From assembly GCA_022510805.1 (NCBI GenBank), contig JAFLSS010000001.1:1-59042 (forward strand): a DNA stretch of 59,042 nt, read 5' to 3'. The translations under genes and the position numbers were made by a program. Position 1 is the stretch's first letter. The number at the start of each line of letters is the position of its first letter. The notes under the pieces are model-generated. The model saw only the letters and a program-made list of their open reading frames with translations. It had not been told where the DNA came from and made no database searches. The DNA is from Akkermansiaceae bacterium. GTDB taxonomy: Bacteria > Verrucomicrobiota > Verrucomicrobiia > Verrucomicrobiales > Akkermansiaceae. Positions 42,869 to 51,733 of this stretch are shown one piece after another.

Positions 42869-44473
42869 ATGCTTCCCTACCAGACAATTTCACAAAAGGA
42901 AAATGGCATAGCCATTGTAGGCATTGGCGGCGCCGGGGCAAATGTGCTGCAGTGCTTTGGTGCATCAAGCGCGGATATTGTGCGCTTGTTCACCATGTCG
43001 CTGGATGAGCGCGTGGGGCGCGCGAGCGGTAATGTGGAGTTTATTCAGCTGGGTGAGGGCCTGAGCCACGGCTTGGGCTCCGGCGGAGACCCGGAGGTGG
43101 GGCGCCAGGCGATGGCGGAGAGTGAGCCGCGTGTGCGCGAGCTGCTCAAGGGCTGCAAATTGCTGGTCATGGTGGTGGGGCTCGGCGGCGGCACCGGCTC
43201 CGGCGCGGCTCCGGTGCTGGCGCGCATGGCGCGTGAGGCCGGGGTGTTCCTGGTGAGCGTGATCATGATGCCGTTCAGCTTTGAGGGCAAGCGCCGCCGC
43301 GAACAGGCAGAGCAGGCTCACGAGGAGATATCCCGCGTGTCTGATATTGTCTTTTGCTTTGAGAATGATTACATGGAGGAGCTCTTCCGCAGCCGCAGCG
43401 GCGCCCGCGAGGTGTTTGAGGAGGTGGACCGCCTCCTTGCTAAGGCGGCGGCCTCGGTGCCGATGATGGCGACCTCTCCCGGCTTGATCAATCTCGGCCT
43501 CGATGAGCTGGCCAGCGCGCTGGAAAACCGCGATTCGCGCTGCATTTTCGGCTCCGGCAGCGGCTACGGCGCCAACCGCGCCGAGCAGGCGGCGCGCGCT
43601 GCGCTGGAGTCGCCGCTGGTGTCCTACCACAGCGCCCTGCGCCATGCGCGCGCGGTGATTGTGCACCTCGCCGGCGGGGAGTCGATGTCCCTTTCAGAGA
43701 TCCGCCAAGCCATGGAGCTGGTGCGTGAAGCGCTCGCGGGGGATGAGGTCGAAATCTTCTTTGGCGCCACAGTCAAGCCGCGCTTGGGGGATGAGATGCG
43801 GATCACGCTGATTGCCTCCATTGATGCGGAGGAGTTTAAGAATGCCCTGCACGCTGAGGCAGAGGAAGCTGCTGCCCCTGCGCCGGAGCTTGCTGAGGAG
43901 GTGGCGGAGGAGCCCGAGGCAGCAGAGCCCCCTGCGCCGGAGCCGGAGGCGGCAGAGCCTGAAGCCGCCGAGCCGGAGGTTGAGGATGCCTCAGAGCCGC
44001 CGGTGCCGGATTTGGCGCCGGAGGAGCCCGAGGCAGCAGATGAGGCGCCGGCGCCGGAGGAGGTGCAGGAGCCCGAGCCTGCGCGTCCATCCATGCAGCA
44101 GTTGGATCTCTTTCATGGTGCGCCGCAGGAGCTCGATGAGCTGCCGGTGCGTGACACCGCCCCGCGCCGGGATGTCATCCCGCCCTCGCTGCGCAGGTAT
44201 GCACAGGAAGACGCGCCGAGCCACGCTGATTACGGCCTGCCGGAGGATGGTATCGACCTGCCGCCCTCGGTGCGCAGGTATGCACAGGATGACGCGCCGA
44301 GCCACGCTGACTACGGCCTGCCGAAGGATGATTCTGCCATCCCGCCCTCGCTGCGCAAGTATGTGCAGGGAGACCCGCAGAGCAGCGCCGACTACGGCCT
44401 GCCGGAGGATGATTTCGACCTGCCGCCCTCGCTGCACAGCACATCCCGTGCGGATATGTATCGCAACGACTAA
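42869..44473 (+). CDS. ftsZ: Cell division protein FtsZ, divergent, repeated C-terminal motif
   Basis: 534-residue tubulin-like GTPase that forms the division ring. The G-box GGGTGSGAAPV (about residues 107-117) is intact, as are GIGGAGANV near the start and PGLINL in the T7 region. Where FtsZ usually has NxDFxD, this protein has NLGLDEL (about 208-214): the first Asp is Gly and the catalytic Asp is Glu. After residue 330 comes a long Ala/Pro/Glu linker (to about 425). Then three 27-residue repeats and a partial fourth begin with IPPSLRR, LPPSVRR, IPPSLRK and LPPSLHS, like the FtsZ C-terminal peptide that binds FtsA. Confidence 0.92.
   Translation: MLPYQTISQKENGIAIVGIGGAGANVLQCFGASSADIVRLFTMSLDERVGRASGNVEFIQLGEGLSHGLGSGGDPEVGRQAMAESEPRVRELLKGCKLLVMVVGLGGGTGSGAAPVLARMAREAGVFLVSVIMMPFSFEGKRRREQAEQAHEEISRVSDIVFCFENDYMEELFRSRSGAREVFEEVDRLLAKAAASVPMMATSPGLINLGLDELASALENRDSRCIFGSGSGYGANRAEQAARAALESPLVSYHSALRHARAVIVHLAGGESMSLSEIRQAMELVREALAGDEVEIFFGATVKPRLGDEMRITLIASIDAEEFKNALHAEAEEAAAPAPELAEEVAEEPEAAEPPAPEPEAAEPEAAEPEVEDASEPPVPDLAPEEPEAADEAPAPEEVQEPEPARPSMQQLDLFHGAPQELDELPVRDTAPRRDVIPPSLRRYAQEDAPSHADYGLPEDGIDLPPSVRRYAQDDAPSHADYGLPKDDSAIPPSLRKYVQGDPQSSADYGLPEDDFDLPPSLHSTSRADMYRND
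44177..44437 (+). repeat. 81-bp in-frame repeats in ftsZ
   Basis: Three units of exactly 81 bp (44177-44257, 44258-44338, 44339-44419) and the first 18 bases of a fourth. Each encodes a 27-residue unit starting with [I/L]PPS[L/V]R and ending ADYGLP[E/K]D with three further residues. Confidence 0.92.
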
Positions 44474-44527
44474 ACATACCCACCCCACATTCCATATTTC
44501 CCCTACCGACCCACCCACTCATACGCC

Positions 44528-47116
44528 ATGCGTCTCAAAAAAATCTCCCTAGCCATTTTCATCGTCATCGCTGCGCTCTCTGCGCTCTACGTGCATGCGC
44601 CGGCGTTTTTGAGCAAATGCCTGCCCAAGAGCTGGCTGTCAGCCTTGCACCTGAAAGGCGGCAAGGCCGGCGCTCAAAAGAAGCAACCCATTGTCGGCAC
44701 CTACGAGGGCAACAATATCAGCGCCAACGACTGGGCGGATCCGGAGGGCTTGCGCGACCGCTTGTTTGCGGATATTGACGCCAAGCTGGGGGGTGAGTCG
44801 AGCCCGGACCGCGTGAAGGCCTTCATGCAGGATCCTGCCAATCGTCTCTTGGTGGCGCAGCACGCGCTTGCCCATGCTGAAGTTAAGCAGGTGGAGAAGC
44901 AGAGAACGGCCAATGAAGGCCACCAGAAGACGCTGGACAACCTGCGCAGCCAGCTGGAGAGCTCCATGAAAGACCTGCCGGCCGGCACGCCGCTGCCGCC
45001 GAAGATCGCAGCGCGCAATGCCAAGATTCAAGAGCGCATCAGCGCCATTGAGGATGAGCTGCTGGCGCCGCACAGCATGGCGGCTCTGGTGAGCACCAAA
45101 GACCCGGATTCCAAGCCCGGCGCCCTCTCTGCCTCTGCGGCGCTGGTGGAGCGCGTGAGCAACAACCTTGACTGGGCGGAGCAGCTCATCTCCTCCGGCG
45201 AGATGCCGGATGTGGGCAATGCGCTGGCCATCATGGATAAAATCTCACGCAAGGACCCGGAGATGCTCTGCAACCAGCTCAACCGCGATATCGCTACGGC
45301 CACGGCCATCGAGTTCTCGGTTTCCGGCTGGGCGCAGGCAGATGCGGTGAGGCGCGCGGAGTATTTCATCAAAAACGCGAAAGCCGGGCGTCTCAACAGC
45401 ACCTTCAACTCGCATCCGCTTTGGCTGCGCCGCTTGGTGTGCGGCCTCAAGGGCAAGGGATTGGTGCACGGCGGCGGCGGCAATGACAGGGCGGGCAGCG
45501 TGGAGAGCATGGAGTACAGCTTGGACAATGTCCACCTGCCGGCCTACCGCTACACGGGCGCTTGCTGGCAGGCGCCGTACCGCTTGCACAATATTTACGG
45601 CGACAGCATCCACGGCTCGGCATACCACCAGCCGTTCCAGGATGTGTATGGAACCAACTTCAATGAGACCACCCGCACGGTGGGTGGCGTGTGCGGCGGC
45701 TTGTCGCACTACGGCGCGACCACGGCCACCGCGAATGGTGTGCCGGCGCTCACCTCCGGCGAGCCCGGGCACTGCTCATATGTGGTGCTGGTGGGTGACA
45801 AGTGGACACCGGCGTACTCCCTGAGCTGGCAGCGCGGCATGCACTGGCAGGTGTTCCGCGGCAACAACAAGTTCAGCGCGCTGCACATGGCGACACGCTT
45901 GTTCTCCCCGGAGGAGAGTGAGAAGACCTCCCTCTCGCAGACCATGCGCCACCTGGGCAATGCTTACGCTGCGGCGTCGCGCCCGCAGGAGGCGCTGCGC
46001 TACCATGAACAGGCGGTGCAGGCGCAGCCGGCAAACTTCTATGCCTGGCGTGATTATGCAAGCTGCCTGGCCGCCCAGGCTGATGCGGATCCTGAGGCGT
46101 GGAAAAACCTCTGCCAAAAGGTGAACACACTCCTGGCACCTGCCTATCCTGAGATGGCGGCAGAGCTTCTCAAGAGCCAGGTGTACCCCCAGCTCAAGAA
46201 GGCGCTCGGCGGGGATAAAGCAGCTTTGCAGCAGGCGGCGCTGGGCTTCTGGAGCGGTGTGCAGACCATGGGCCCGGATGCGGATTGGGACAAGGCGTTC
46301 CACGGCCGGTGGGATGTGGAGGGACTCTGCCAGGCGCAGCTGAATTTGCTGGGGATCAACCCGCAGAAGGATGCGGCGGTGCAAGATGTTTTCCGCAAGT
46401 TGATGGGCGCAGTCTCCAGCAAGGCAGATTATGCGCCGGTGATGCTCTCGTGGGGTAACTCCCTGCTGGAGAAGATGGACAAGGGGCTGCAGAGCGACTT
46501 TATGGCGGCCATGGTGGGCGGCATCGGGCAGGGCGCAGGCGCCACGGATGAGGATCGTGAGAAAATGCTCAACCCCGTCATTCTGGCGGCTGAAAAGACC
46601 TCGGATATCACGAGCTTCCAAGCCATTGGCAAGACCCTGCCGGAGAAATACCGCAACCCGGCCGGCAAGGTGAACCCGCCGAATGATTTTTCGGCGGATC
46701 CCATCGTGTCGCGCGGGGGCATTATCCAAGCGAGCTCGACAAGCGGGCATGATAACCCGTGCAACCACTGGGGCGTGCTGGAGCCCGGTGTGGGCGGCGG
46801 CTTCCACACCGGCAAGGATAATGACGCGTGGGTGAAGGTGACTCTGCCCAAGCAGGCGCATGTGACGGGGGTTGTCATTCAGACCACGACGGGCAATCTC
46901 AACCGCTTGAACAACATGGTGGTGCAGGTGTCTGAGACGGGTGCGGACAATGATTGGAAAGAGGTGGCGCAGCTTGGGCCCTGCAAGCAGCAGACCATAC
47001 GTGTGGATCTCAAGTCCACGGCGCCGCTGGCCAAGTATGTGCGCATTGTTCGCAAGGGTGGGCCGGACTTCTTCCACCTGCGCGCAATCTTCGTGTATGG
47101 CAAACCTGCGGCATAA
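44528..47116 (+). CDS. Secreted transglutaminase-like protein with discoidin-like domain
   Basis: 862 residues. A hydrophobic N-terminal anchor (about residues 6-28) is followed by a mostly helical region of about 350 residues. The segment GGVCGGLSHYGATTATANG (Cys near 389) and the following EPGHCSYVVLV (His near 415) form a transglutaminase/papain-like Cys-His pair. TPR-like helices lie at about 475-540. The C-terminal 150 residues resemble an F5/8-type (discoidin) domain, with WVKVTLPKQAHVTGVVIQTT and KYVRIVRKGG. It could be a surface protease or crosslinking enzyme with glycan binding. It begins 54 bases after ftsZ. Confidence 0.75.
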   Translation: MRLKKISLAIFIVIAALSALYVHAPAFLSKCLPKSWLSALHLKGGKAGAQKKQPIVGTYEGNNISANDWADPEGLRDRLFADIDAKLGGESSPDRVKAFMQDPANRLLVAQHALAHAEVKQVEKQRTANEGHQKTLDNLRSQLESSMKDLPAGTPLPPKIAARNAKIQERISAIEDELLAPHSMAALVSTKDPDSKPGALSASAALVERVSNNLDWAEQLISSGEMPDVGNALAIMDKISRKDPEMLCNQLNRDIATATAIEFSVSGWAQADAVRRAEYFIKNAKAGRLNSTFNSHPLWLRRLVCGLKGKGLVHGGGGNDRAGSVESMEYSLDNVHLPAYRYTGACWQAPYRLHNIYGDSIHGSAYHQPFQDVYGTNFNETTRTVGGVCGGLSHYGATTATANGVPALTSGEPGHCSYVVLVGDKWTPAYSLSWQRGMHWQVFRGNNKFSALHMATRLFSPEESEKTSLSQTMRHLGNAYAAASRPQEALRYHEQAVQAQPANFYAWRDYASCLAAQADADPEAWKNLCQKVNTLLAPAYPEMAAELLKSQVYPQLKKALGGDKAALQQAALGFWSGVQTMGPDADWDKAFHGRWDVEGLCQAQLNLLGINPQKDAAVQDVFRKLMGAVSSKADYAPVMLSWGNSLLEKMDKGLQSDFMAAMVGGIGQGAGATDEDREKMLNPVILAAEKTSDITSFQAIGKTLPEKYRNPAGKVNPPNDFSADPIVSRGGIIQASSTSGHDNPCNHWGVLEPGVGGGFHTGKDNDAWVKVTLPKQAHVTGVVIQTTTGNLNRLNNMVVQVSETGADNDWKEVAQLGPCKQQTIRVDLKSTAPLAKYVRIVRKGGPDFFHLRAIFVYGKPAA

Positions 47117-47152
47117 CATTCATCTATTAACTCAGCTTTAAATCAAGATATC

Positions 47153-48415
47153 ATGAAGCAAACACTTCTCACCTGTTTGGCAGCGCTGGCTCTGCTGCCG
47201 TGCTATGCTGTGCAGCAAGCGGAAACCTACGAAGCGGCTAAGGACCTTGTGCAGGAGGATGGCTACATCATCTTTGCCTATGCGGAAGATTGGGACACTT
47301 TCAGCAAGAAGGTGTGCGACAAGCTCATGACCGCCGAGCCGGTGATTGAGGCCGCGGGCAATGCTGTGTTCATGCGCGCGCCCATTCCCAATTTCATAAC
47401 GGAGGAGCGCAGGAAGGAGGACAAGGAAAAGTTCGGCCCGCTGCAGGTGGGGGATGCCTCTAGCTACCCCGCCCTGCTGATGCTCACCAAGTCCGGGCGC
47501 TTGTACTCGGTGATCAACGGCAGTGTCATGCGCAAGGCTGCGCCCAAAAAAGTGTCTCGCATGATCCGCGAGCGCATGGATGGGATGAAGCGCCAGGAGG
47601 CGCTGCTGGCGCGTGCTCAGGAGGCGAGCGGAGTGGCCAAGGCCAAGTTGCTGGGTGAGGCCTGCAGCATCCCCAATGTCTCGCCGTATGATAAGATCGG
47701 CAAGGTGATCAACGAGATCAAGAAGCTGGATCCCAATAATGAGACGGGGTATGCCCGCAATTTGCGCGATCCCTTTGACTTTGTCGGCGAGATTGTCGGC
47801 ATTGAGCGCGACAAGAATCGCGGCTGGGAAGTGGCGCTGCAGCAGGTGGAGACCTACCTCGGGGATGAGAAGCTCAGCCCGGCTCACCAGCAGGCGCTGC
47901 ATGCTCTGGCCGTGGGGCTGCTGCACCGCCACGGAGGGCTCAAGACTGCGGCTGAGCTGCACCGCCACACCAAGGCTATTCAGGATTTGGAGGCAAAGTA
48001 TTATGCGGAGAACGGCGGGCCTCTGAGTTATCTGGCCAAGTCGGCGGAGTATGCCGACCGCGACTGGGCTCCGGGGTTTAATCTTGTGGAGGGGTGGAAT
48101 CCGGCGGTGATGCAGGCGGCTGATGAGCCGCTGGAGCTGGAGGGGCCGCTGCCTATTGCAAAGCCGGGCACCTACACGATCTCGTTCTACTTTGACCGCG
48201 GGTCAGATGCCGCCGTCATCCGCTCGGTCTCCCTGTATGATGGGCAGACCCTCGTGGCGGAGGATCAGCACGATGGTATGGCGGGCGTGAAGCTCAACAA
48301 CCATGTCTACACGCTCAAGGTGGATGCGGCGCTGAAAGATCCGCACCTCTTTATTAAGTTCGACCAGAAAGGGAAGAACAACTCGAACGGGCATATCACC
48401 ATTCAGCGCCGGTGA
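47153..48415 (+). CDS. Secreted protein with thioredoxin-like N-terminal region
   Basis: 420 residues with a signal peptide ending CYA. The next 130 residues resemble a thioredoxin fold (DGYIIFAYAEDWDTFSKKV, SYPALLMLTKSGRLYSVING) but lack a CxxC active site. The middle is helical, and the C-terminal part is beta-rich (GTYTISFYFDRGSDAAVIRS). It lies 36 bases after the large secreted protein gene and its stop overlaps the cytochrome gene's GTG codon, so the three are an operon. Function unknown. Confidence 0.72.
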   Translation: MKQTLLTCLAALALLPCYAVQQAETYEAAKDLVQEDGYIIFAYAEDWDTFSKKVCDKLMTAEPVIEAAGNAVFMRAPIPNFITEERRKEDKEKFGPLQVGDASSYPALLMLTKSGRLYSVINGSVMRKAAPKKVSRMIRERMDGMKRQEALLARAQEASGVAKAKLLGEACSIPNVSPYDKIGKVINEIKKLDPNNETGYARNLRDPFDFVGEIVGIERDKNRGWEVALQQVETYLGDEKLSPAHQQALHALAVGLLHRHGGLKTAAELHRHTKAIQDLEAKYYAENGGPLSYLAKSAEYADRDWAPGFNLVEGWNPAVMQAADEPLELEGPLPIAKPGTYTISFYFDRGSDAAVIRSVSLYDGQTLVAEDQHDGMAGVKLNNHVYTLKVDAALKDPHLFIKFDQKGKNNSNGHITIQRR

Positions 48416-48417
48416 GG

Positions 48418-48930
48418 ATGATGCATGCAGGCCGCCGCTGGCTGCCGGTGGTGGCCGCTGCCGGCGGGGTGCTCGGGCTGCTGTATCTGGGGGCCTATGT
48501 GAGCCGCCCCTATGAGGCGCCGCAGCCTGTGCCGTTTGATCACGCTACCCACACGCAGGCGGACAAGGTGGGCATGCCCTGCCTGGCGTGTCACCCCGGC
48601 GCAGAGCGGGGGGCTGTGGCGGGGTTTCCGGCGGCGACGCGCTGCATGGATTGCCACGCGCACATCCTCGCGCAGGATGCGCGCCTGCTCCCGCTGCGTG
48701 CGGCGGCGCAGCCGGATTCCCCGGCGTATACGGGGGAGCCGCTGGAGTGGCGCCGGGTGCAGCCTTTGCCGGCGTATGCGCATTTTGAGCATTCTGCGCA
48801 CACGGCTCGGTATGACTGCGAGCGCTGCCACCCCGCGCCGGGGAAGGATGCGCCCCTGCACATGCGCGAGTGTTTGTCCTGCCACCGCGAGGAGAAAGTG
48901 CCGACGGACTGCACGCAGTGCCACCACTAA
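48418..48930 (+). CDS. Pentaheme c-type cytochrome, ActA-like
   Basis: About 170 residues. An N-terminal membrane segment (LPVVAAAGGVLGLLYLGAYV) is followed by five CXXCH heme sites: CLACH, CMDCH, CERCH, CLSCH and CTQCH. The order and the phrases VPFDHATHT, GFPAATRCMDCH, LEWRRVQPLPAYAHFEHS resemble the heme region of ActA, the cytochrome subunit of alternative complex III. No other Act or oxidase gene is near. A purine-rich GGTGAGG precedes the ATG, unlike most genes here. Confidence 0.85.
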   Translation: MMHAGRRWLPVVAAAGGVLGLLYLGAYVSRPYEAPQPVPFDHATHTQADKVGMPCLACHPGAERGAVAGFPAATRCMDCHAHILAQDARLLPLRAAAQPDSPAYTGEPLEWRRVQPLPAYAHFEHSAHTARYDCERCHPAPGKDAPLHMRECLSCHREEKVPTDCTQCHH

Positions 48931-48970
48931 AGGCGGCGGCACACCGGGCGACGCGCGTGTGTTTTTTGCT

Positions 48971-48998
48971 TTGCAAGCGGTGAGTTTCTGTTTACAAT
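48971..48998 (+). promoter_or_regulatory. Promoter of the nagZ-like gene (leaderless)
   Basis: TTGCAA (48971-48976), 16-bp spacer, TACAAT (48993-48998). The ATG at 49005 is 7 nt beyond, at the predicted transcript start. Confidence 0.8.
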
Positions 48999-49004
48999 GG
49001 GGGC

Positions 49005-50069
49005 ATGTTGCCGCTGATAGTAGGAATAGAGGGGCCGGAGCTCAGCTCTGCGGAGCAGGAGCTCTTTGCGCGCTGGCAGCCTGCGGGCTATATCTTGTTC
49101 TCGCGCAATATTGTTGATGCGGATCAGACGCGTGAGCTGACAAATGCGCTGCGCCGTTTGACGGCCGGGGGGGACTCCCCCATCATTGCCATTGATCAGG
49201 AGGGCGGGCGTGTGGTGCGCACGGCTCAGCTGGGGGTGGCGCTGCCCTCTGCTGCGGCTCTGGCGGCCACGCGCAGCGAGCACGCCATCACCCGCGCGGC
49301 GTATTACACGGCGCGGTGCCTGCACTCCCTCGGGGTGAATACGGATCTGGCACCGGTGCTGGACTTTGCGTCCTCTCGCGCCAATGCGCTTTCCGGGCGT
49401 TGCTGGGGGAGTGAGAGTCAGGGGGTGCTCTCATACGCCGGGGTGTGGAACCGCGCGATGCTGCGGCGGGGGATTTTGACCTGCGGAAAACACTTCCCCG
49501 GGATGGGGGGCGCGGAGCTTGACCCGCATTTTAAGCTGCCTGTCCTGCATGCGGGGCGGGAGGATTTTTTGCGAGAGCCGGCGGTGCCGTTCATGGCGCT
49601 CATGCCGGAGCTGCCCTCGCTGATGGTGGCGCACCTGGTGGCGGATGGGGTGGATGCGCAGCTGCCGGCCTCTGTATCCGCCCCCATGGTGAGCGATTTT
49701 TTGCGCGGGCAGTTGGGGTATGAGGGGGTGGTGTTCACGGATGATTTGTGCATGGGCGCCATCTCAGAGCGCTATGCGCCTTCTGCCGCGGCGGCTATGG
49801 CGCTGCGGGCTGGCTGTGATGCGCCGCTCATTTGCCACGAGGTGGCGGAGCATTTGGAGGCGGCGGGTGCGGCGCTGGAGGCGCTGCCGCCGGAGGTGAC
49901 AGAGGCGGCGCGGCGGCGCCTGGAGCGCTTCCGCCTGTGCCTCTCGCCCGCGCTGCCGCAGATGAGCTTTTTGGAGTGGCGGGATTTTGTGGCAGAGCTG
50001 CGCGAGTTCTGCGCCGAGGTGCCGGAGCCGGAGGGGCAGGTGCCCGAGTCCCCGGTGCAGGCTTATTGA
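49005..50069 (+). CDS. GH3 beta-N-acetylhexosaminidase (NagZ-like)
   Basis: 354 residues of glycoside hydrolase family 3. Typical motifs are GYILFSRNI, IDQEGGRVVR, KHFPGMGG and the nucleophile Asp in VFTDDLCMGAI. These enzymes remove N-acetylglucosamine from muropeptides in cell-wall recycling. No signal peptide, so it is cytoplasmic as expected for NagZ. The 3' end overlaps the convergent recF by 7 bases. Confidence 0.9.
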   Translation: MLPLIVGIEGPELSSAEQELFARWQPAGYILFSRNIVDADQTRELTNALRRLTAGGDSPIIAIDQEGGRVVRTAQLGVALPSAAALAATRSEHAITRAAYYTARCLHSLGVNTDLAPVLDFASSRANALSGRCWGSESQGVLSYAGVWNRAMLRRGILTCGKHFPGMGGAELDPHFKLPVLHAGREDFLREPAVPFMALMPELPSLMVAHLVADGVDAQLPASVSAPMVSDFLRGQLGYEGVVFTDDLCMGAISERYAPSAAAAMALRAGCDAPLICHEVAEHLEAAGAALEALPPEVTEAARRRLERFRLCLSPALPQMSFLEWRDFVAELREFCAEVPEPEGQVPESPVQAY

Positions 50070-51115
50070 ATGCGCCCGCCGGCAAGAGTCTGCACCGGCA
50101 GCGCCGGGGGCGTGCTGCCGAGCCAGTCGAGATGGGTGGTGGTGATAAATGTTTGTGACTCTGCCGGCAGGGAGCTCAGCAGCGCGCGGCGGCGGGCGGG
50201 ATCCAGCTCGCCGAAGATGTCATCTATGAGCAGCAGGGGGGCATGGCCTGTCTCGACGCTGAGCAGCCCGGCCTGAGCGAGGATGAGCGCGATGGCCAGC
50301 GTGCGCTGCTGTCCCTCTGAGGCATAGGCGGCGGCCGGGGCGGCGTTGATGCAGAGGGTGAGGTCATCGCGGTGTGGGCCCACGGTGGTGAAGCCAGCGC
50401 GCTGATCGGCCTCCTCGCTTTGGGAGAAAGCCTGCTCGAGGGGGAGGGGGGTGGAGGCTGTGTAGTGCAGCGTGACACTCTCTTGCCGCGCGCCGGAGAT
50501 GAGCTCGAAGTGCTGTGCTATGTGGGGCGTGAGCAGGGAGAGCAGGCTGTGGCGCAGCCGGAGCAGGGACTCGCCATGCGCGGCGAGCACGCGGGCATAG
50601 CTGCGCAGGGTGCCGGCGTGCGGGCGCGGCTGGCGCAGCAGCAGATTGCGTGATTTGAGCGCCTTGCGGTAGGCGAGCAGGTGGGCGCGGTATTCCGGGT
50701 GCCACTGTGAGCCGAGAAAATCCAGGTAATCGCGGCGCTGCTCTGCGGCACCTGTCACCAGCGCCATATCCTTATTGCCGAGCCACACCACGGGCGGCGC
50801 ATCTTGCAGGTAGTCGGCGTAATCCTTTTTGGGAAAGCCGTCCACACTCAGCTCGAGCCGGCGGGATTCCCACACGAGGCGGCGCGTGCCGGAGTCGGTG
50901 TCAAGCGAGATGCCGAATCCGGCTTTGCCGTGCTGCACGAGGCGGTTGAGGCGTGAAGCGCGGGGGCTATGCAGGGTGAGCGCTACGCAAAGCGCCTCGA
51001 TGAGGCTGGTCTTGCCCTGCGCGTTTTCCCCCAGGAGCAAGGCTCCCGCCTCGGGCACCTGCCACTGCAGTGCCTCGTAACAGCGGAAGTCCCGCAAGCG
51101 TAGGGAAAGCAGCAT
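50063..51115 (-). CDS. recF: DNA replication/repair protein RecF
   Basis: SMC-like ATPase that helps load RecA at gaps. Walker A is GENAQGKTS, the signature is SEGQQRTLAIAL and Walker B is LLIDDIFGELD. The N-terminus LRLRDFRCYEAL is typical. 350 residues. Unusually it is not next to dnaN or gyrB; it follows pyrE by 18 bases, which is probably its operon partner. Confidence 0.95.
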   Translation of the reverse strand: MLLSLRLRDFRCYEALQWQVPEAGALLLGENAQGKTSLIEALCVALTLHSPRASRLNRLVQHGKAGFGISLDTDSGTRRLVWESRRLELSVDGFPKKDYADYLQDAPPVVWLGNKDMALVTGAAEQRRDYLDFLGSQWHPEYRAHLLAYRKALKSRNLLLRQPRPHAGTLRSYARVLAAHGESLLRLRHSLLSLLTPHIAQHFELISGARQESVTLHYTASTPLPLEQAFSQSEEADQRAGFTTVGPHRDDLTLCINAAPAAAYASEGQQRTLAIALILAQAGLLSVETGHAPLLLIDDIFGELDPARRRALLSSLPAESQTFITTTHLDWLGSTPPALPVQTLAGGRIQ

Positions 51116-51133
51116 AAACCCCCGGGAAACATC

Positions 51134-51694
51134 TTATTGGAAGATGTCATGGCGCGAGTAGAGCGCATAGACGGGCAGCCCGCGCGACTCGATGGCTTCT
51201 TTGCCGCCCTCCTCGCGGTCCACCAGCACCAGGGCCGCCACCACCTTGCCGCCCTCGGCCTCGATGGCGTCGATGGCCTTGAGCGTGGAGCCGCCGGTGG
51301 TGATGACATCATCCACCACGATTACCTCACTCCCGGCGGAGAAGTTGCCCTCGATGCGCTTGCCGCGCCCGTGGTCCTTGGCCTCCTTGCGCACGGTGAA
51401 GACACCCAGCGGGCGCTCGGCGGCGGAGTACATGCCCACGGCGAGGGAGATGGGATCGGCGCCCATGGTCATGCCGCCGATGGCGCTCACGCCGGGGAAG
51501 CGGGGGAGGATGACATCTCGCACGAGCTGCCAGCCGAGCTCGCCGATGAGGTTGGCGCCGCGGGGATCCAGCGTGGTGACGCGGCAGTCGCAGTACAGAT
51601 CACTCTCCTTGCCGGAGGCGAGGATGAAGTGGCCTGTTTTGATGGATTTTGCCAGCAAAATTTGCAGAAGTTCGTTTTTAGCGTCGCTACTCAT
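51134..51694 (-). CDS. pyrE: Orotate phosphoribosyltransferase
   Basis: Joins orotate to PRPP to form OMP in pyrimidine synthesis. The PRPP motif is VIVVDDVITTGGSTL and the substrate loop contains RKEAKDHGRGKRIEG. 186 residues from MSSDAKNELL. An in-frame extension upstream crosses the promoter and is not used. recF follows 18 bases later. Confidence 0.94.
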   Translation of the reverse strand: MSSDAKNELLQILLAKSIKTGHFILASGKESDLYCDCRVTTLDPRGANLIGELGWQLVRDVILPRFPGVSAIGGMTMGADPISLAVGMYSAAERPLGVFTVRKEAKDHGRGKRIEGNFSAGSEVIVVDDVITTGGSTLKAIDAIEAEGGKVVAALVLVDREEGGKEAIESRGLPVYALYSRHDIFQ

Positions 51695-51704
51695 AACGCG
51701 GGCT

Positions 51705-51733
51705 ATTGTAGGATGAATCGGAGGAAAAATCAA
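51705..51733 (-). promoter_or_regulatory. Promoter of pyrE
   Basis: On the minus strand TTGATT (51728-51733), 17-bp spacer, TACAAT (51705-51710). The ATG at 51694 is 11 nt beyond. The -35 overlaps the 3' end of the upstream pseudouridine synthase gene. Confidence 0.75.

Noticed and set aside
44177..44437. Regular 81-bp repeats considered as a CRISPR array
   Set aside because: They are contiguous without spacers and lie in frame inside ftsZ.
50063..51115. recF as a marker of the replication origin
   Set aside because: dnaA, dnaN and gyrB are absent and no DnaA boxes were noticed; recF sits with pyrE.
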